A model generated the notes under the pieces. The model was not told the origin of the DNA. It made no database searches and worked only from the letters and a program-made list of their open reading frames with translations. From Perognathus longimembris pacificus (taxonomy: Eukaryota > Chordata > Mammalia > Rodentia > Heteromyidae), in contig NC_063184.1 in NCBI RefSeq assembly GCF_023159225.1, positions 13,319,528 through 13,383,527 of the forward strand: a stretch of DNA of 64,000 nucleotides, written 5' to 3'. Position numbers and translations under genes: made by a program. Within the stretch, counting starts at the first letter, position 1, and each line of letters opens with the position of its first letter. This document shows positions 22,851-33,608 of the stretch, in pieces.

Positions 22851-23299
22851 GTACCTCGTTTCTGGTGTTTATTTTGTTAGACTATGACTTTGCCTTTCTG
22901 TAGGATTATAGTGCTACGTTGAGAATCTTGGAGGTTTAGTTTTTTTTTTTTTTCTTTAAATCAGAGAAGTAAGACAGTCAACTATATGAAGTGCCTGAGT
23001 TTACATAGCTATTTGGCTAGAAATAACTAAAACATAAAGATATCAAATTGGCAAATAAAGGTCTCAGTGTTCACACATTTATTGTGCATTTGACTATCAG
23101 AGGCTGAAGAATTCCTAAGAATCTCATTTTAACCCTTCAGGCCCATATCAAATATTCTGTGAGGCAACTCATTGCCTGGATGCTATTTTAAGTGTTTGCA
23201 ACTGTAAATAATTAGCTCTTCTGGGGAACAGAAATGTAGCAGTAATTGACTTATTCAAAGGGAGAATGATCACAATTCTAGGAATATGACATGTCATGG
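22851..23299. other. Unassigned sequence
   Basis: A T run at about 22940-22953. Nothing else recognised. Confidence 0.5.
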
Positions 23300-23535
23300 C
23301 TTTTTGTCTTTGGTGCCAGTCCTGAGACTTAAGGCCTGGGCCCTGTCCTTGAGCCCTTTTTGCTCGGGTTTAACACTCTACCACTTGAACCACAACTCCA
23401 CTTACTTTTTTTTGTTGGTTAATGGAGATAAGAGTCTCACAGTATTTCCTGCTTGGCTGGCTTTGAACCTTGGTCCTCAGATCTCACCCTCCTGAGTAGA
23501 TAGTATTACAGGCATGAGCCACTGGCACCAGCTCA
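23300..23535 (-). mobile_element. Composite SINE
   Basis: GGTGCCAGTCCTGAGACTTA, then TTTAACACTCTACCACTTGA, then CACCCTCCTGAGTAGATAG give the reverse-oriented order right monomer then head. Confidence 0.85.
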
Positions 23536-24074
23536 TAGGGTTTTGTTTGTAAGTTGGTCAGCTGCCTTTCATGTGCAGCAAAGCAGAAAACGACAAGGTC
23601 TTGGTAACAATTCTCAGTGCTGCTGTCTGTGAATAAAGGCTTGAAAATAACAGATGCTCTGACTCCTTTTTCTTCACTTTGCAAAGTCCCTTCTAATTTT
23701 GCTACCAGTTACTGCAATAGACAGGAAGAGCAAGATCCTGTCAGTGGTATCCATGCATAGAATCATCTGGAAGACCTCCAAGGTGACTCAGCACTTCTAT
23801 GGTATATTCTGCTTCCATACATTCCTATGGATACCAAGATAGTGAATAAGGGAATGAGGAAGATAATACGCCACCGAGGACTTCTCTATTGCACAATGGC
23901 CAATTTATCTTCACTTTGGGTGTTATGTATGTGTCTACTGTGGGACTATTTTTCATGGCAAGGAAATAAGTGTTTCTGTTCTTTTTCTTCCCTGTATCTC
24001 TGTGCAGGTCCAGCACAGAGGAGGAGGCTAGTGTTTGAGCATTACTGTGAGATCAGTAAGTGGCCTTGGTTACT
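23536..24074. other. Unassigned sequence
   Basis: Contains a 90-residue plus frame (23827-24099) without recognisable features. No repeat identified. Confidence 0.45.
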
Positions 24075-24525
24075 GAAGCCTAGGGCTGCTCAAGGCTAGT
24101 GTTCTTCTTCTTCTTTTTTTTTTTTTTAAAGCCCTAACTACGTGTTGAAGTAACAGTGTGGACACGCTGGATTACATGGCGTGATTACCGGGATCGGTTT
24201 CACCTGCTTCTTCCTACTTGTTTTCCAGGCAGCACAGAGCGGTTCCTGAGGTTGTGGGGGAGGGGGCAGGGACTCCGTGTCTTGTCTGGGGTGTCTGCAA
24301 CCGTCAAAACTCATCGAGGGGCACAATTACGATCTGTGGGTTTCAGTGGGTGTAAATTATACCTCGGAGGGAAAAAGGAAGGCAGGAAAGGCTAGTGTTC
24401 TAGCACTTGAGCCACGGTACCACTTCTGTCTTTTTCTAAGTAGTCTATTGGAGATAATTGTCTCATAGACTTTCCTGCCTAGGCTGACTTCGAGCCGCAA
24501 TCTTAAGGTCTCAGCTTCCTGAGTA
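24075..24525 (-). mobile_element. Composite SINE split by a later insertion
   Basis: The right-monomer edge is at 24075-24105 (GGGCTGCTCAAGGCTAGTGT). The SINE resumes at 24388 with the same AAGGCTAGTGTTCT and runs to the reverse head ending near 24525. The block between is a separate insertion. Confidence 0.8.
24106..24387 (-). mobile_element. Polyadenylated retrocopy of an unknown RNA inserted in a SINE
   Basis: About 282 bp flanked by AAGGCTAGTGTTCT at 24092-24105 and 24388-24401. A run of 14 or more T at its left edge, after TTC repeats, is the minus-strand poly(A). The plus strand of the body resembles an L1M 3' terminus (AAAACTCATCGAGGGGCACA, then GTAAATTATACCTCGGAGG). The copied RNA therefore carried old L1M sequence in antisense, as many transcripts with repeats in their 3' UTR do. 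The body is GC-richer than its surroundings. The source transcript is not identified. Confidence 0.7.
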
Positions 24526-25185
24526 AGAATTCTTTATGTAGAACAATAGAAAAGAGCCTCTCTCTGCTGGACACCTCTAATGTTTAATGTTTAGCTTTAC
24601 TGTCTCTGATAGCTTCTTCTCTAATTAATTGTATATGAAAATGGATGAAATGTATATGAATGTATATGAAATGGATGGGGCAGACTGACTCAAATAGGTA
24701 TAGATGGGCGCCAGAGAGGATTTGTCCTACTTTGCCTTTGCACCATCATATCCTGTGACAGGAAGATGGTAACCGCAGTCAGATTAAAGACTTTAGAGTG
24801 GATATTCTGTTCTAATCTGCAACCACTTTCCTTTCAGGAAAATCTTCCTTAGACCTAACCTCAGTCCTTCATCTTGGAACTTAAGGCTGTTTCTTTTGGT
24901 TCTGTCCTCATCCTGGATAGAGAACAGCTGGTCACTGGAATGACTGATGAAATGCTTTAAGAATGTTATTTAAGCATGTATCAGTCTTCCCTTCATCAGG
25001 AAGAGAATAATCCCAGCTCCTTTCATCTTTTCCAATGGATTCTACTTTCCAACCCTTTAATCATCTTTGGGGCTCTTCTCCACGTAAGAGTTAAATTTGA
25101 ACTCTCCAGATTGGGTATAGGTTTCGGAAAACCATTCCTTTTTGTACAAAGAGTAACTTGTTTGGACCTCCGGAGCCCCTGTCAT
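24526..25185. other. Unassigned sequence
   Basis: A short local repetition of 'gtatatgaaatggatg' lies near 24630-24678. Nothing else recognised. Confidence 0.45.
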
Positions 25186-25228
25186 AGCTCAGCCTGACCT
25201 CATCCTGGAAGCTAAGCAGATCGGTGCC
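25186..25228 (+). pseudogene. Possible 5S rRNA-like fragment
   Basis: GGAAGCTAAGCAGATCGGTG resembles the internal promoter (A box) of 5S rRNA (GGAAGCTAAGCAGGGTCGGG), and the preceding CTGACCTCATCCT is loosely similar. It is short, so it may be chance or part of a 5S-headed SINE. Confidence 0.3.
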
Positions 25229-25319
25229 TTCACCTTCTAACTTTCCCAAACAGTTTCTTTTGAATGTATTATTGGCATGAAGATTCATGGGACTGAAAAG
25301 ATATGAAGGCTTAGTTTAT

Positions 25320-25590
25320 TTTTTAAAATTATCTTGAAGTAGATGGACAAAGGAGGTGAGAGGGGTGGGTGAATGAAGAGGAGGAGAGGGGGAGGATGCA
25401 GGCAGTCACTTCATGTATATCCTGCAAAATTAACAAGAGTGAGGGAAGGAATGGGTGGTCAGGAATGGGTGAAAATGTTGAAAGTGATGACATTGATCAG
25501 GACGCATTGCATTCATAAATTGCTTTGTTAAGTGGCAACTCCTTTGTACAACCGCTTAGAGATAATAAAAGTAAAATAATAACCATCAAT
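25320..25590 (+). mobile_element. Old LINE-like 3' end, type Y
   Basis: A purine-rich segment (GAAGAGGAGGAGAGGGGGAG) is followed by GTGATGACATTGATCAGGAC and the terminus AACTCCTTTGTACAACCGCT, then A-rich. Confidence 0.65.
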
Positions 25591-25739
25591 TTATGAATAC
25601 AATTTATCTTAAGGAGACAAACCTTGTAGGTTCTATTTTCTTTCCCTTCCTATGTTAGGTTTGTCAGTGCTACTACTAGCTACAGGAATATTGTGAGTTG
25701 TGTGGCTAGAATCACAAAATTTGAGTTATTGAAGATAAT

Positions 25740-25850
25740 TGCTGAGAGCAAGGGAAGGGGTGGCATTATTCAAAAACAAATGTATTTGTTACCTGACTGT
25801 AACACCTCTGTACATTACCTTTATAATAACAACAAATAAAAAATTAAAGA
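25740..25850 (+). mobile_element. Old LINE-like 3' end, type X
   Basis: GGGGTGGCATTATTCAAAAA, ATGTATTTGTTACCTGACTG, ACACCTCTGTACATTACCTT, then AATAACAACAAATAAA. The order matches 11227 and 39775. Confidence 0.65.
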
Positions 25851-27707
25851 TACTGTGAACTTTGATAAAAGCTTTTTAAAGAACATTTAATAAAAGAAAT
25901 ACAAGGAAGATAGAGGTCAAAGGACACAGTTACAGTTATATTGGAGAACTACATCTAGAGGTAAAAGGTACTGACTGCATAATGATGACATTTAACAATG
26001 CCATAATGAATTAGCTTTATTATAGTAATAATTAAACTATGTATATTAAAATTTCATGTGCAATTGAAATATATAATCAAAATAAAAATAAATACAACTA
26101 TATATGCTAAGTTCAAATGAATATTGTGCATAAAAACCCTATCAAACTTTAGGAATGAGAGTTAAGCAAACATTAATGAGATAGCTAGTGACTTCTATTT
26201 ATTGCAAGTATTGAGGTCTAAATGCAAATAATGTCAACATCAAAGCACCTTTTCTGTGGTATATGAGTTTTGTTTCATGAAGGAATGTTACTAAAGATAG
26301 AATGTGACTTTTGCTCTCATGGGATTGTACTATAAGCCATGTCAAGTTTGAACTCCATCTCATGAAAATTAATGTTGGGTATTCTCCCAGATCATAAACC
26401 TACCATTCTTAACTTGACCGTCACCCTCAACCTCTCACCTTTAGAATAACGTTAACAAATTGTGTGGTTATTGCAAAGAGTGAAGTAGAGTGTGGCCAAA
26501 GACATTCATTATTGCCAAATGGAGAAAATGAGGATAAATACTTTCAAGCAGGATTGGGTGCTATAAGAATTGTTGATGGGATTGGCTTATTAAGCCTCTG
26601 TTGTAAAGAGGAGGAAATGTGTCAGGGAAACATGGTAGTTATTGGTAGGAAACATGTTGGTAGGAAAAACTGGATAGCCAGCACATGAATGTGCCTTTAT
26701 AAAGGGCTCAGGACATTGAAGTCATGGTTACACAATGGGTCATGTATAAAAGGTGAGGCTCATCAGCCATTTCTATCCCAGAGGTAGGGCTCTTGATCTT
26801 TGCATTTACCTTCTACTACCAGTGTGACCCAACTCAAAGATGCAGGGTAGGAAAGATCAATATGTGATAGGATACCTTTCTATCAACCTTGTTTTTTGTT
26901 TTTTTTCTTTTGTGGTCTCCATCTTTTTTTTAAGTGCAAGAGAGAGGTATTATACTTGTAGTAATAAAAAAGACTTATGAACATATCAGGAAATTGTACA
27001 CATGAATTAAAGTCATGGAGGTAGTTGTATAGGGGTGAGATGGGGGTTATTAAGGTTCTACTAACTCTACTTCACCAACAAATTCAAAATGTTTCCTGTG
27101 CTATAAATTAACAACTACTTGTTTTTAATTAAGACCATCTGTGAACTCAGACTTGGTGGCTAAAGGCATGCCAGGGTTGAAACTAGTGGTTTCTATTGGA
27201 ATCATTTATTTTTCAAGCCATTTTCTTTTTAGTAGCAAATGTACATAGGTTTGTGGTAGCGCATGACTTGGGTCCTCCAATGGTCCACCTTTAGTTGCTA
27301 ACAGATGATTTAATGCTGACTTATTCAGAAGCCATCTAGAGAGCCCACCTTTCCCTGTGTATATATGACTTAATAGAATTTTTAACTATAGATCTTGATT
27401 ATTAAAACAAGATGTCTGTTATGTTAGGGATTAGACAGAGATGGTGAAAGTGGAGCAACATTGTACACTAGAAAATACAAACCTTGTAGAGAACATTCTG
27501 GAAATAATGGGAGAAGGAAAGGAATGCTGGCAAAGTAACAAAGGACTTCCTTCAAAATAGAGTAAGAAAGATTTGACTCGTAATGAATTACAGTGTGACA
27601 GTTGAACATTCAACATGATGACCATATAACTCAATCTTTTTATTGGTATAAGTTAATTGTATGTTGGAGTTTAATTGTATTTTCATACATGCATATGATA
27701 TATTTTC
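25851..27707. other. Unassigned AT-rich sequence, 1.9 kb
   Basis: Very AT-rich at 25850-26250. No gene or classified repeat. Open frames are at most 74 residues. Confidence 0.5.
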
Positions 27708-27724
27708 CTTTGTGTGTGTGTGGG

Positions 27725-27960
27725 GGGGGTTGTATGTACTTGGCTCTGGGGCTTGAACTCAGGGCTAGGGCACTCTCACTGAGCAGCTTTTGCTCAAGGC
27801 TAGGGCTCTACTACTTTGAGCTACAGGGATTTTTCTGAGTAGTTCATTGAAGGTAAGAGTTTCATTGACTTTCCTTCCTGGGCTGGCCTCAAACTTCAAT
27901 CCTCACATCTCAGCCTCCTGAGTAGCTAGGACTACAGGAATGAGCCACCAGCACCTAACT
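27725..27960 (-). mobile_element. Composite SINE
   Basis: A GT/G run at 27712-27730 precedes GGGGCTTGAACTCAGGGCTA. The reverse head CAGCCTCCTGAGTAGCTAGG follows at about 27912. Confidence 0.9.
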
Positions 27961-29344
27961 CATTATACTTTCTTAACCTCTCTTTATAGCTCAAAATATT
28001 AAACCAAAGCCTCACCTTGAGTCCGAAAGATCTTTCTCTGTTATTCTACTGGTAGCTGGTGGAATGAATACTAAAGTGATGAATGTATATGTAGAAGCAT
28101 TATATAGTATTATAAAGTGTTCTGGAAGGCTTAATCTCCATTCAGTTTAGAAAGTAATAAACTGACTACAAAAACCAAGTGAGTACTCTCAAAGAGGAAT
28201 TTGTACTCCATATTGTTTTGGAAAGGGTTTTCAAATTTTAAAATATCAGATAAAGGGATGTAACAGTCGCTGAACTTAATGGACTGCCAAACAACTAACT
28301 GAGCACACCAATGTGCTCATTTAATTCTTGCAGTGTTTCTCCAGGTGCTATTGTTTTCCTGGTCTTACAGCTTGGGGAAAGGAAGTACATAGAAATTCTG
28401 TCACTTGAGAGACAGCACCAGGGATGAATTGAGATCTCTGAGGGTGGAGCTTGTACATAGCAAGACATCATTATTTCTCTGACTATGGACAGATGTAAAT
28501 TGGCGTTACTGCCGAACTTAAAGAATGGAGAAAAGTCACTTGGGGCCAAATCACCGAGGACAGGGCTGGGGGTGTGTCTGGAGTTGGGGGCCTCTGATAC
28601 ATGGTGAATATTAGAAGATATGAATGGCAGCTGTGTTCCTGCAAGTCTAATAATGCAATACATATTATGTATATGTGTGTGTGAGAGAGGGAGGGAGAGA
28701 GAGAATACTTAGCAATGATGGGATTGTTTTTGGAAGAGTAGATTCAAGGCTTTCCACAAGAAACCGTTCTTTTACCAGTGTATAGTCTATGTGTTAATAA
28801 GTGCAAATGTGCCCGTCTTGCCTTAAACAACCCTGTAATGCTCTTATTTATTCATATAATCTTTCTTCTGCTTTCTTTTTATCACACTGGTTGAAAGTTT
28901 ATACTCTTGTAAAATTTTTGCAAGAGTGACGCCTAAATTTCCACCAATCTATGTTGTGTTCTCAAAGAGAAAGTTCCCCAATACCTCCTGTATGTAGTGT
29001 TTTCTTCATCTCTACTCGTGATGAGTTGTCTCAACTTCTAATTCCCCTAGGTGTGCCTTTTATTTGAGTATCATGTCTCGGTGCTCTCTGTATCATGTCG
29101 ATCATGTTAGAAATGTTTTCTTTCTGGTTACTTGGGAAGGAAAGCAAAACACTGTCAGAGGTCTTCTGGGACAATATCTGGTATTGCTAGGAAATAGGGT
29201 TTATTGTAAATGCAGCCTCTCCTAAGCAATTCAGGTGACACTCATTTAGCATCTTTTTGCAAGCTTGGTTGACCCACCTGCTACTGTGCCTGCTAGCTTG
29301 AAAGTTATGTTCATCAGATTCTGGTTTACGTGTATATAAACTAT
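27961..29344. other. Unassigned sequence, 1.4 kb
   Basis: A GA-rich microsatellite lies at about 28673-28705. A 122-residue minus frame (28295-28663) has no recognisable domain and is treated as chance. Confidence 0.5.
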
Positions 29345-29582
29345 TTGAAACCGGGTACCAGGTGCTGGTGGCTCATGTATGTAATCCTAGCTACTCAGGA
29401 GTCTGAGATCTGATTATTGTGGTTCAAAGCCATCCCAGGCAGGAAAGTCCATGAGACTCTCCAATTAAGCACCAGAAAACTGGAAGTGGTCCTGTGTTTC
29501 AAAGTGGTAGAGCAGTAGCTTTGGGTGGTAAAGCTCAGGGACAGCGCCCAGGCCGTGAGTTCAATCCCCACAACTGAACAAA
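29345..29582 (+). mobile_element. Composite SINE
   Basis: GGTGCTGGTGGCTCATGTAT head, then the right monomer, ending AATCCCCACAACTGAACAAA. The right monomer is diverged. Confidence 0.85.
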
Positions 29583-30224
29583 AATGTTTGAAGCATTTTC
29601 TTCATTTTTTACCCTTCATTTTCAGTGCCCACTTGAACATAATTTATAACAATGCCTCTGTATTTTTTCCCTTCTATACTTGGAAACAATTAGAAGAACA
29701 AAAGCACCCATCCATTATGGCTATCTTCTGTATAAATTCCTGCTATAGCTAAATATGATGTAAAGGGGTTATATTCATTATCTATAGCTTTTCACATGGT
29801 TTGTAAATGATATAAATATGAAAGCTTAGACTGTTTTCAAAAGAAATAAAAGGACATTTCTAGAAATTCGTAATTTGGAGACTATGAAAGAAATGTCTTT
29901 TTGGGGGATTTGGCTCACTTTCTCAATATAAACAACATTTAGCAGTCAATTATCGTAAGCCTTGTGCCAGGCTCCTAGACTGAACATGAGTTATTCATTT
30001 CCTGAAGTGTTATGTAGGGGAAGTGGCCATTTGTGGTTGTACCCACAAGTTTTATGAGAGCTTTTAATAATGAGCTGGAGAAATTGCAGGTGTATGGAGT
30101 GGAGGGGGATGGCTTTGGATTTAATTCTCCTGTTCTCTGCCGAGTTCTGTTATCTCTGATGCCTGACCAAAATCAGCAAATTCAAAATATCTGTTGTTTA
30201 GAGGGGAAAAAAATCAACCTTCTT
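29583..30224. other. Unassigned sequence
   Basis: No gene or repeat recognised. Confidence 0.5.
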
Positions 30225-30460
30225 TTCTTTTTTTTTTTTTGGTCACAGGTCTTGAACTCAGGTCCTGAGTGCTCTTGGCTTCAAGACTAGTGCTCTACCA
30301 CTGTAAGCCACAGTGCCATTTCTGGGTTTTTGAGTGGTTAATTGCAGATAAATGTCCCACAGGGACCTTTCTGCCTTGGCTGGCTTTGAACTGCAGTCCT
30401 CAGACCTCAGCTTCTTAAGTAGCTAGGATTACAGGTGTGAGCCACTGGTGCCTGGCACCC
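30225..30460 (-). mobile_element. Composite SINE
   Basis: A T run, then CAGGTCTTGAACTCAGGTCC, a shortened right monomer, and the reverse head ending GAGCCACTGGTGCCTGGC. Confidence 0.9.
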
Positions 30461-30754
30461 TTCAAATCTTATAGGTATGATCTTGTGCTAGTCAGGTGAC
30501 ATATTCTTGAAAAAGTGTGTAGATATCAGGTTTTACACTAACGCATATTAACATTTCAAACTTGCATAATGGGATTGCTAATCTATAATCAATAGTGTGA
30601 ACATGAGGTCGTAGTGGCACTGTACTCACACAGGGCTGTTTGTTTCGTGATTTTACCAAGGAATTCTGTATGCTGTCAAATGTCATCACTGAAGTTTCTG
30701 CTCATTTAATGGTCAGGTCTTGATTGAACAGACTTTAATTTCTTCCTTTTTCTC

Positions 30755-30943
30755 TTGCCAGTCCTTGAACTCAGGGGCTTTAGGCACTGACCTTGAGCTT
30801 CTTTTCCTCAATGCTAGCACTCTATCATTTGAGCCACAGCCCTGTTTCTGGCTTTTTCTGCATTTGTGGTGCTGAGGAATCAAACCCAGGGCTTCATGCA
30901 TGCTAGGCAAGCATTCTACCACTAGGCCACATTCCCAGTTCCC
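30755..30943 (-). mobile_element. IDL-Geo-type SINE
   Basis: CTTGCCAGTCCTTGAACTCA starts the reversed right monomer; GGAATCAAACCCAGGGCTTC and CTACCACTAGGCCACATTCC mark the ID-like half. Confidence 0.9.
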
Positions 30944-30992
30944 ATTCCTTAAATTTCTTGAAGCAGTAAGCCTCTTGTTCTTGGTTGAGGAG

Positions 30993-30994
<2 letters not shown>

Positions 30995-31027
<33 letters not shown>

Positions 31028-31070
31028 TGTGAGTGCACGCACACGTGTGTGTGTGTATGCATGTGTTGGG
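30995..31070. repeat. (GT)n microsatellite with CpG/CACA interruption
   Basis: About 15 GT units, then GTGCACGCACACGTGTGTGT. Largely alternating purine-pyrimidine. Confidence 0.95.
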
Positions 31071-31288
31071 GTGTGCCTTCAGTGCCCTCTTAATTTTCAA
31101 CTCTGTCCTAGCATTTGCTTGGGCATTGCCTTAAGGTCAGCCACAAGTGAGAGACTAGACCTCGTTACGCTTTCCTGGGCAGATAGACAGGCCTGCACAT
31201 GCAGGGGCTGTCTGGATCCGTAGGAAGATATTGGAGTTATTGATACTTCATTCATCAGATTTTTTTCCCTTTTTTTTTTTGGTCACAG

Positions 31289-31486
31289 TTTCTTCTTGGC
31301 CCTAATTGGTATTCCAGTTTCCGGATGTCAAATAGCAGCTGCTGATTGATTCCATCAAACACACTGTTGGTAGGACTTTTCTCACTTAGTGATCTCTGTG
31401 AGTTTGGTAAAAAAAAATCCTGAGGATAGAGCTTTTTCAGGGCATTGCCAGATGGGTCAAATGTCCCAGTCAAATCTCTTGGAAAG
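31289..31486. other. Exon-like segment, unassigned
   Basis: On the plus strand a T-rich tract ends in GGTCACAG (AG at 31287-31288). A donor consensus AAAG|GTAGGT follows at 31483-31492, enclosing 198 bp, a multiple of three. The plus-strand frames all contain stops. The minus strand is open across the whole segment, and its composition looks protein-like (for example KKLYPQDFFLP and DGINQQLLFDIRKLEYQL), but I do not recognise it. It could be a non-coding plus-strand exon, an old minus-strand pseudogene or coding exon, or chance. Neither the segment nor its neighbours carry a recognisable SINE or LINE. Confidence 0.3.
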
Positions 31487-31534
31487 GTAGGTATTTTTGT
31501 TTTGTTTTTTGTTGTTGTTGTCGTTTTTTTTTCT

Positions 31535-31758
31535 TAATTTTTATTCTTTTGGTACTGGTGATTGAATTCAGGCTTCTGTGCTGGCAAGGCAGATGTTTTC
31601 TACTTTATCCACGTCCTCCACCCTTTTTGAGTTATTTTGGAGCTAGGGCCATACACTGATGTCTGCACTGACCTGGACTGTTGATCTTCATGTTTATTTA
31701 CATTCCACTGTAGCTGTGATGGCAAGTGCATATCACCATGTCCACCTGTTATTTGAGA
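31535..31758 (-). mobile_element. Old B1-ID-type SINE, left part
   Basis: GGTACTGGTGATTGAATTCA (reverse ID-like end) leads into a diverged reverse B1 with GTGCATATCACCATGTCCAC. It resumes after the insertion at 31770-32025. Confidence 0.6.
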
Positions 31759-31769
31759 TGGAAGTCTTA

Positions 31770-32025
31770 AGCTTTATTTTTTATTCTATTTATTTTTAAT
31801 GTCTATCATGGGGCTTGAACCCAGGGCCTGGGTGCTATTCCTGAACTTCTTTGCTCAAGGTTAGTGCTCTACCACTTTGAGCCACAGATCTTCTGCTGTT
31901 TACGTGGTTAACTGGAGATAAGAGTGTCACTGAGCTTCCTGCCCAGGCTGACTCTGAACCATGATCTTCACATTTGAGCCTCTCTGTGTGGTTCAGTTTA
32001 TAGGCATGTACCACCAGCACCTGGC
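31770..32025 (-). mobile_element. Composite SINE nested in the older B1-ID SINE
   Basis: The direct repeat TGGAAGTCTTA lies at 31759-31769 and 32026-32036. Inside are a T-rich edge, GGGGCTTGAACCCAGGGCCT and a reverse head. The host SINE continues at 32037-32100 (CTTGATCCTCCTGACTTCCT). Confidence 0.85.
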
Positions 32026-32100
32026 TGGAAGTCTTACACTTTTTTTCCTGCCTTCAAACCTTGATCCTCCTGACTTCCTCTTAGCTAGGATTATAGGTGC

Positions 32101-32544
32101 CTAGTATGGGGAGAACAATTTTGGGGAATCCTGAATCTCTTCTAAGCCATCTAGTGTCTGCTGGGTTGCTGGGCTATATAGCTTCCACAGTTTCACTTGA
32201 ATGACCTTGATAAGAGCGCATTGTGATGTGTAGGAGTGTTTGTCCTATCTGAAAAGCGTATCCTTATTCTGTAGTTAGAAAAGAGTGGCAGACTTGTACC
32301 TAGCAAGTGGTATTAAGTATAGGACATGGTGTACTTGAGCCCCTGGAAGGTTCTATCCAGGGCAGAACATTGTAGTCCAAGTTACGGAGCTTCATGGAAG
32401 GTGGCTCATCTGTTAGCCTTCACAGTGTGTTGAGGAGTGGATCAACCTTATTACTATAATCATTACGTGTCACCCACATGATGAATCAATTGAATCCTAA
32501 GAACTTAACTCACATTATAAAAGGGCACATGCATTTATAATTTT
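32101..32544. other. Unassigned sequence
   Basis: No gene or repeat recognised. Confidence 0.5.
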
Positions 32545-32780
32545 TCATTTACATACATATTTTTATTGTTATTATAAAGGTGATATACAGATGGTTACAG
32601 TTACCTGAGTCTGGTAAAGAGTAGATTTCTTTTTGGACATTGTCACCCCTTCCCTCCCTCTCTCCCAGTTTTTCCCTCCCGTCCCCACCCACAAGTTGTA
32701 TTGTTCATTTTCCACAATGTCTTGCGGTAACACTGCTGCATTTGTTCACCCTTTCTCCCTCCATTTCTGTGATACCTAGA
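32545..32780 (-). mobile_element. Old LINE-1 3' UTR, type X
   Basis: AAAGGTGATATACAGATGGT, TACAGTTACCTGAGTCTGGT, AAGAGTAGATTTCTTTTTGG, then a C/T-rich block. The reverse of this is a type X end. Same order as 52947 and 58425. Confidence 0.75.
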
Positions 32781-32967
32781 TTTGGGATCAGTTTCTCCAT
32801 ATATGTATTCAATACTCATTCTGTGAGCTACCTCAAGCCAACAGAATTACAGATGACTTCTTCCAATAGTCAGGAGAAATTAAAAAAAAAAATCTCCATA
32901 CCATCTTACCAATGGGTCTCTTGTTTCTTGATGTTCATAGTGAGATACCAATCAGAATGTGCATGAC

Positions 32968-33169
32968 GGGGCTGGGAATATGGCCTAGTGGCAAGAGTGC
33001 TTGCCTCCTACACATGAAGCTCTCGGTTCGATTCTCCAGCACCACATATATGGAAAACGGCCAGAAGGGGCGCTGTGGCTCAGGTGGCAGAGTGCTAGCC
33101 TTGAGCGGGAAGAAGCCAGGGAAGGTGCTTAGGCCCTGAGTCCAAGGCCCAGGACTGGCCAAAAAAAAA
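32968..33169 (+). mobile_element. IDL-Geo-type SINE with target-site duplication
   Basis: A full dimer with an A tail. The direct repeat AGAATGTGCATGAC occurs at about 32954-32967 and 33170-33183. Confidence 0.95.
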
Positions 33170-33183
33170 AAGAATGTGCATGA

Positions 33184-33497
33184 CTTTCAGGGCATTACCA
33201 AAAGAAACCCGAGTATAATTAACATGTTAGGACGATAAAAGAACAAGAGAAAGGGATTTAGCAATCCCCAAATAAAATGGTAAGTATAAGTAAGACATTT
33301 ATTACCTAGTTAATTATGAGAGTGATTATGTTTTCATTAGGCAGCGCATTCCTGTCCTGCTAAAGTGAATTGGAATGCTGTACAGATGATTAGTATATAT
33401 TTAAAAAACTGCTATGTCTCCCGTAATCAAATAAAAACATCCCCAGGTTCTTGAAATCAGAACACAGAGATAGAGGGAATATTTGGGGGCAAGAATG
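33184..33497. other. Unassigned sequence
   Basis: Nothing recognised. Confidence 0.5.
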
Positions 33498-33608
33498 GAT
33501 GCAGGGACAATTCATAAATATCTCTAAATAATTGCTACTAACATTTGGTCTAATTCCTTTTGATTTGGACCTCCTCTTTTCTACTGCAGATAGTAATTAT
33601 CACTTTTT
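33498..33608 (+). repeat. Left copy of a 111-bp direct repeat flanking a LINE-1
   Basis: It starts GATGCAGGGACAATTCATAA and ends TAATTATCACTTTTT. It matches 34810-34920 with a single evident difference (TTTTGATTTGG versus TTTTGGTTTGG). The last five T are ambiguous with the LINE-1 A-tail. Confidence 0.95.

Noticed and set aside
28340..28450. Possible MIR core
   Set aside because: TTACAGCTTGGGGAAAGGAA is only weakly similar and the rest of the MIR order is missing.
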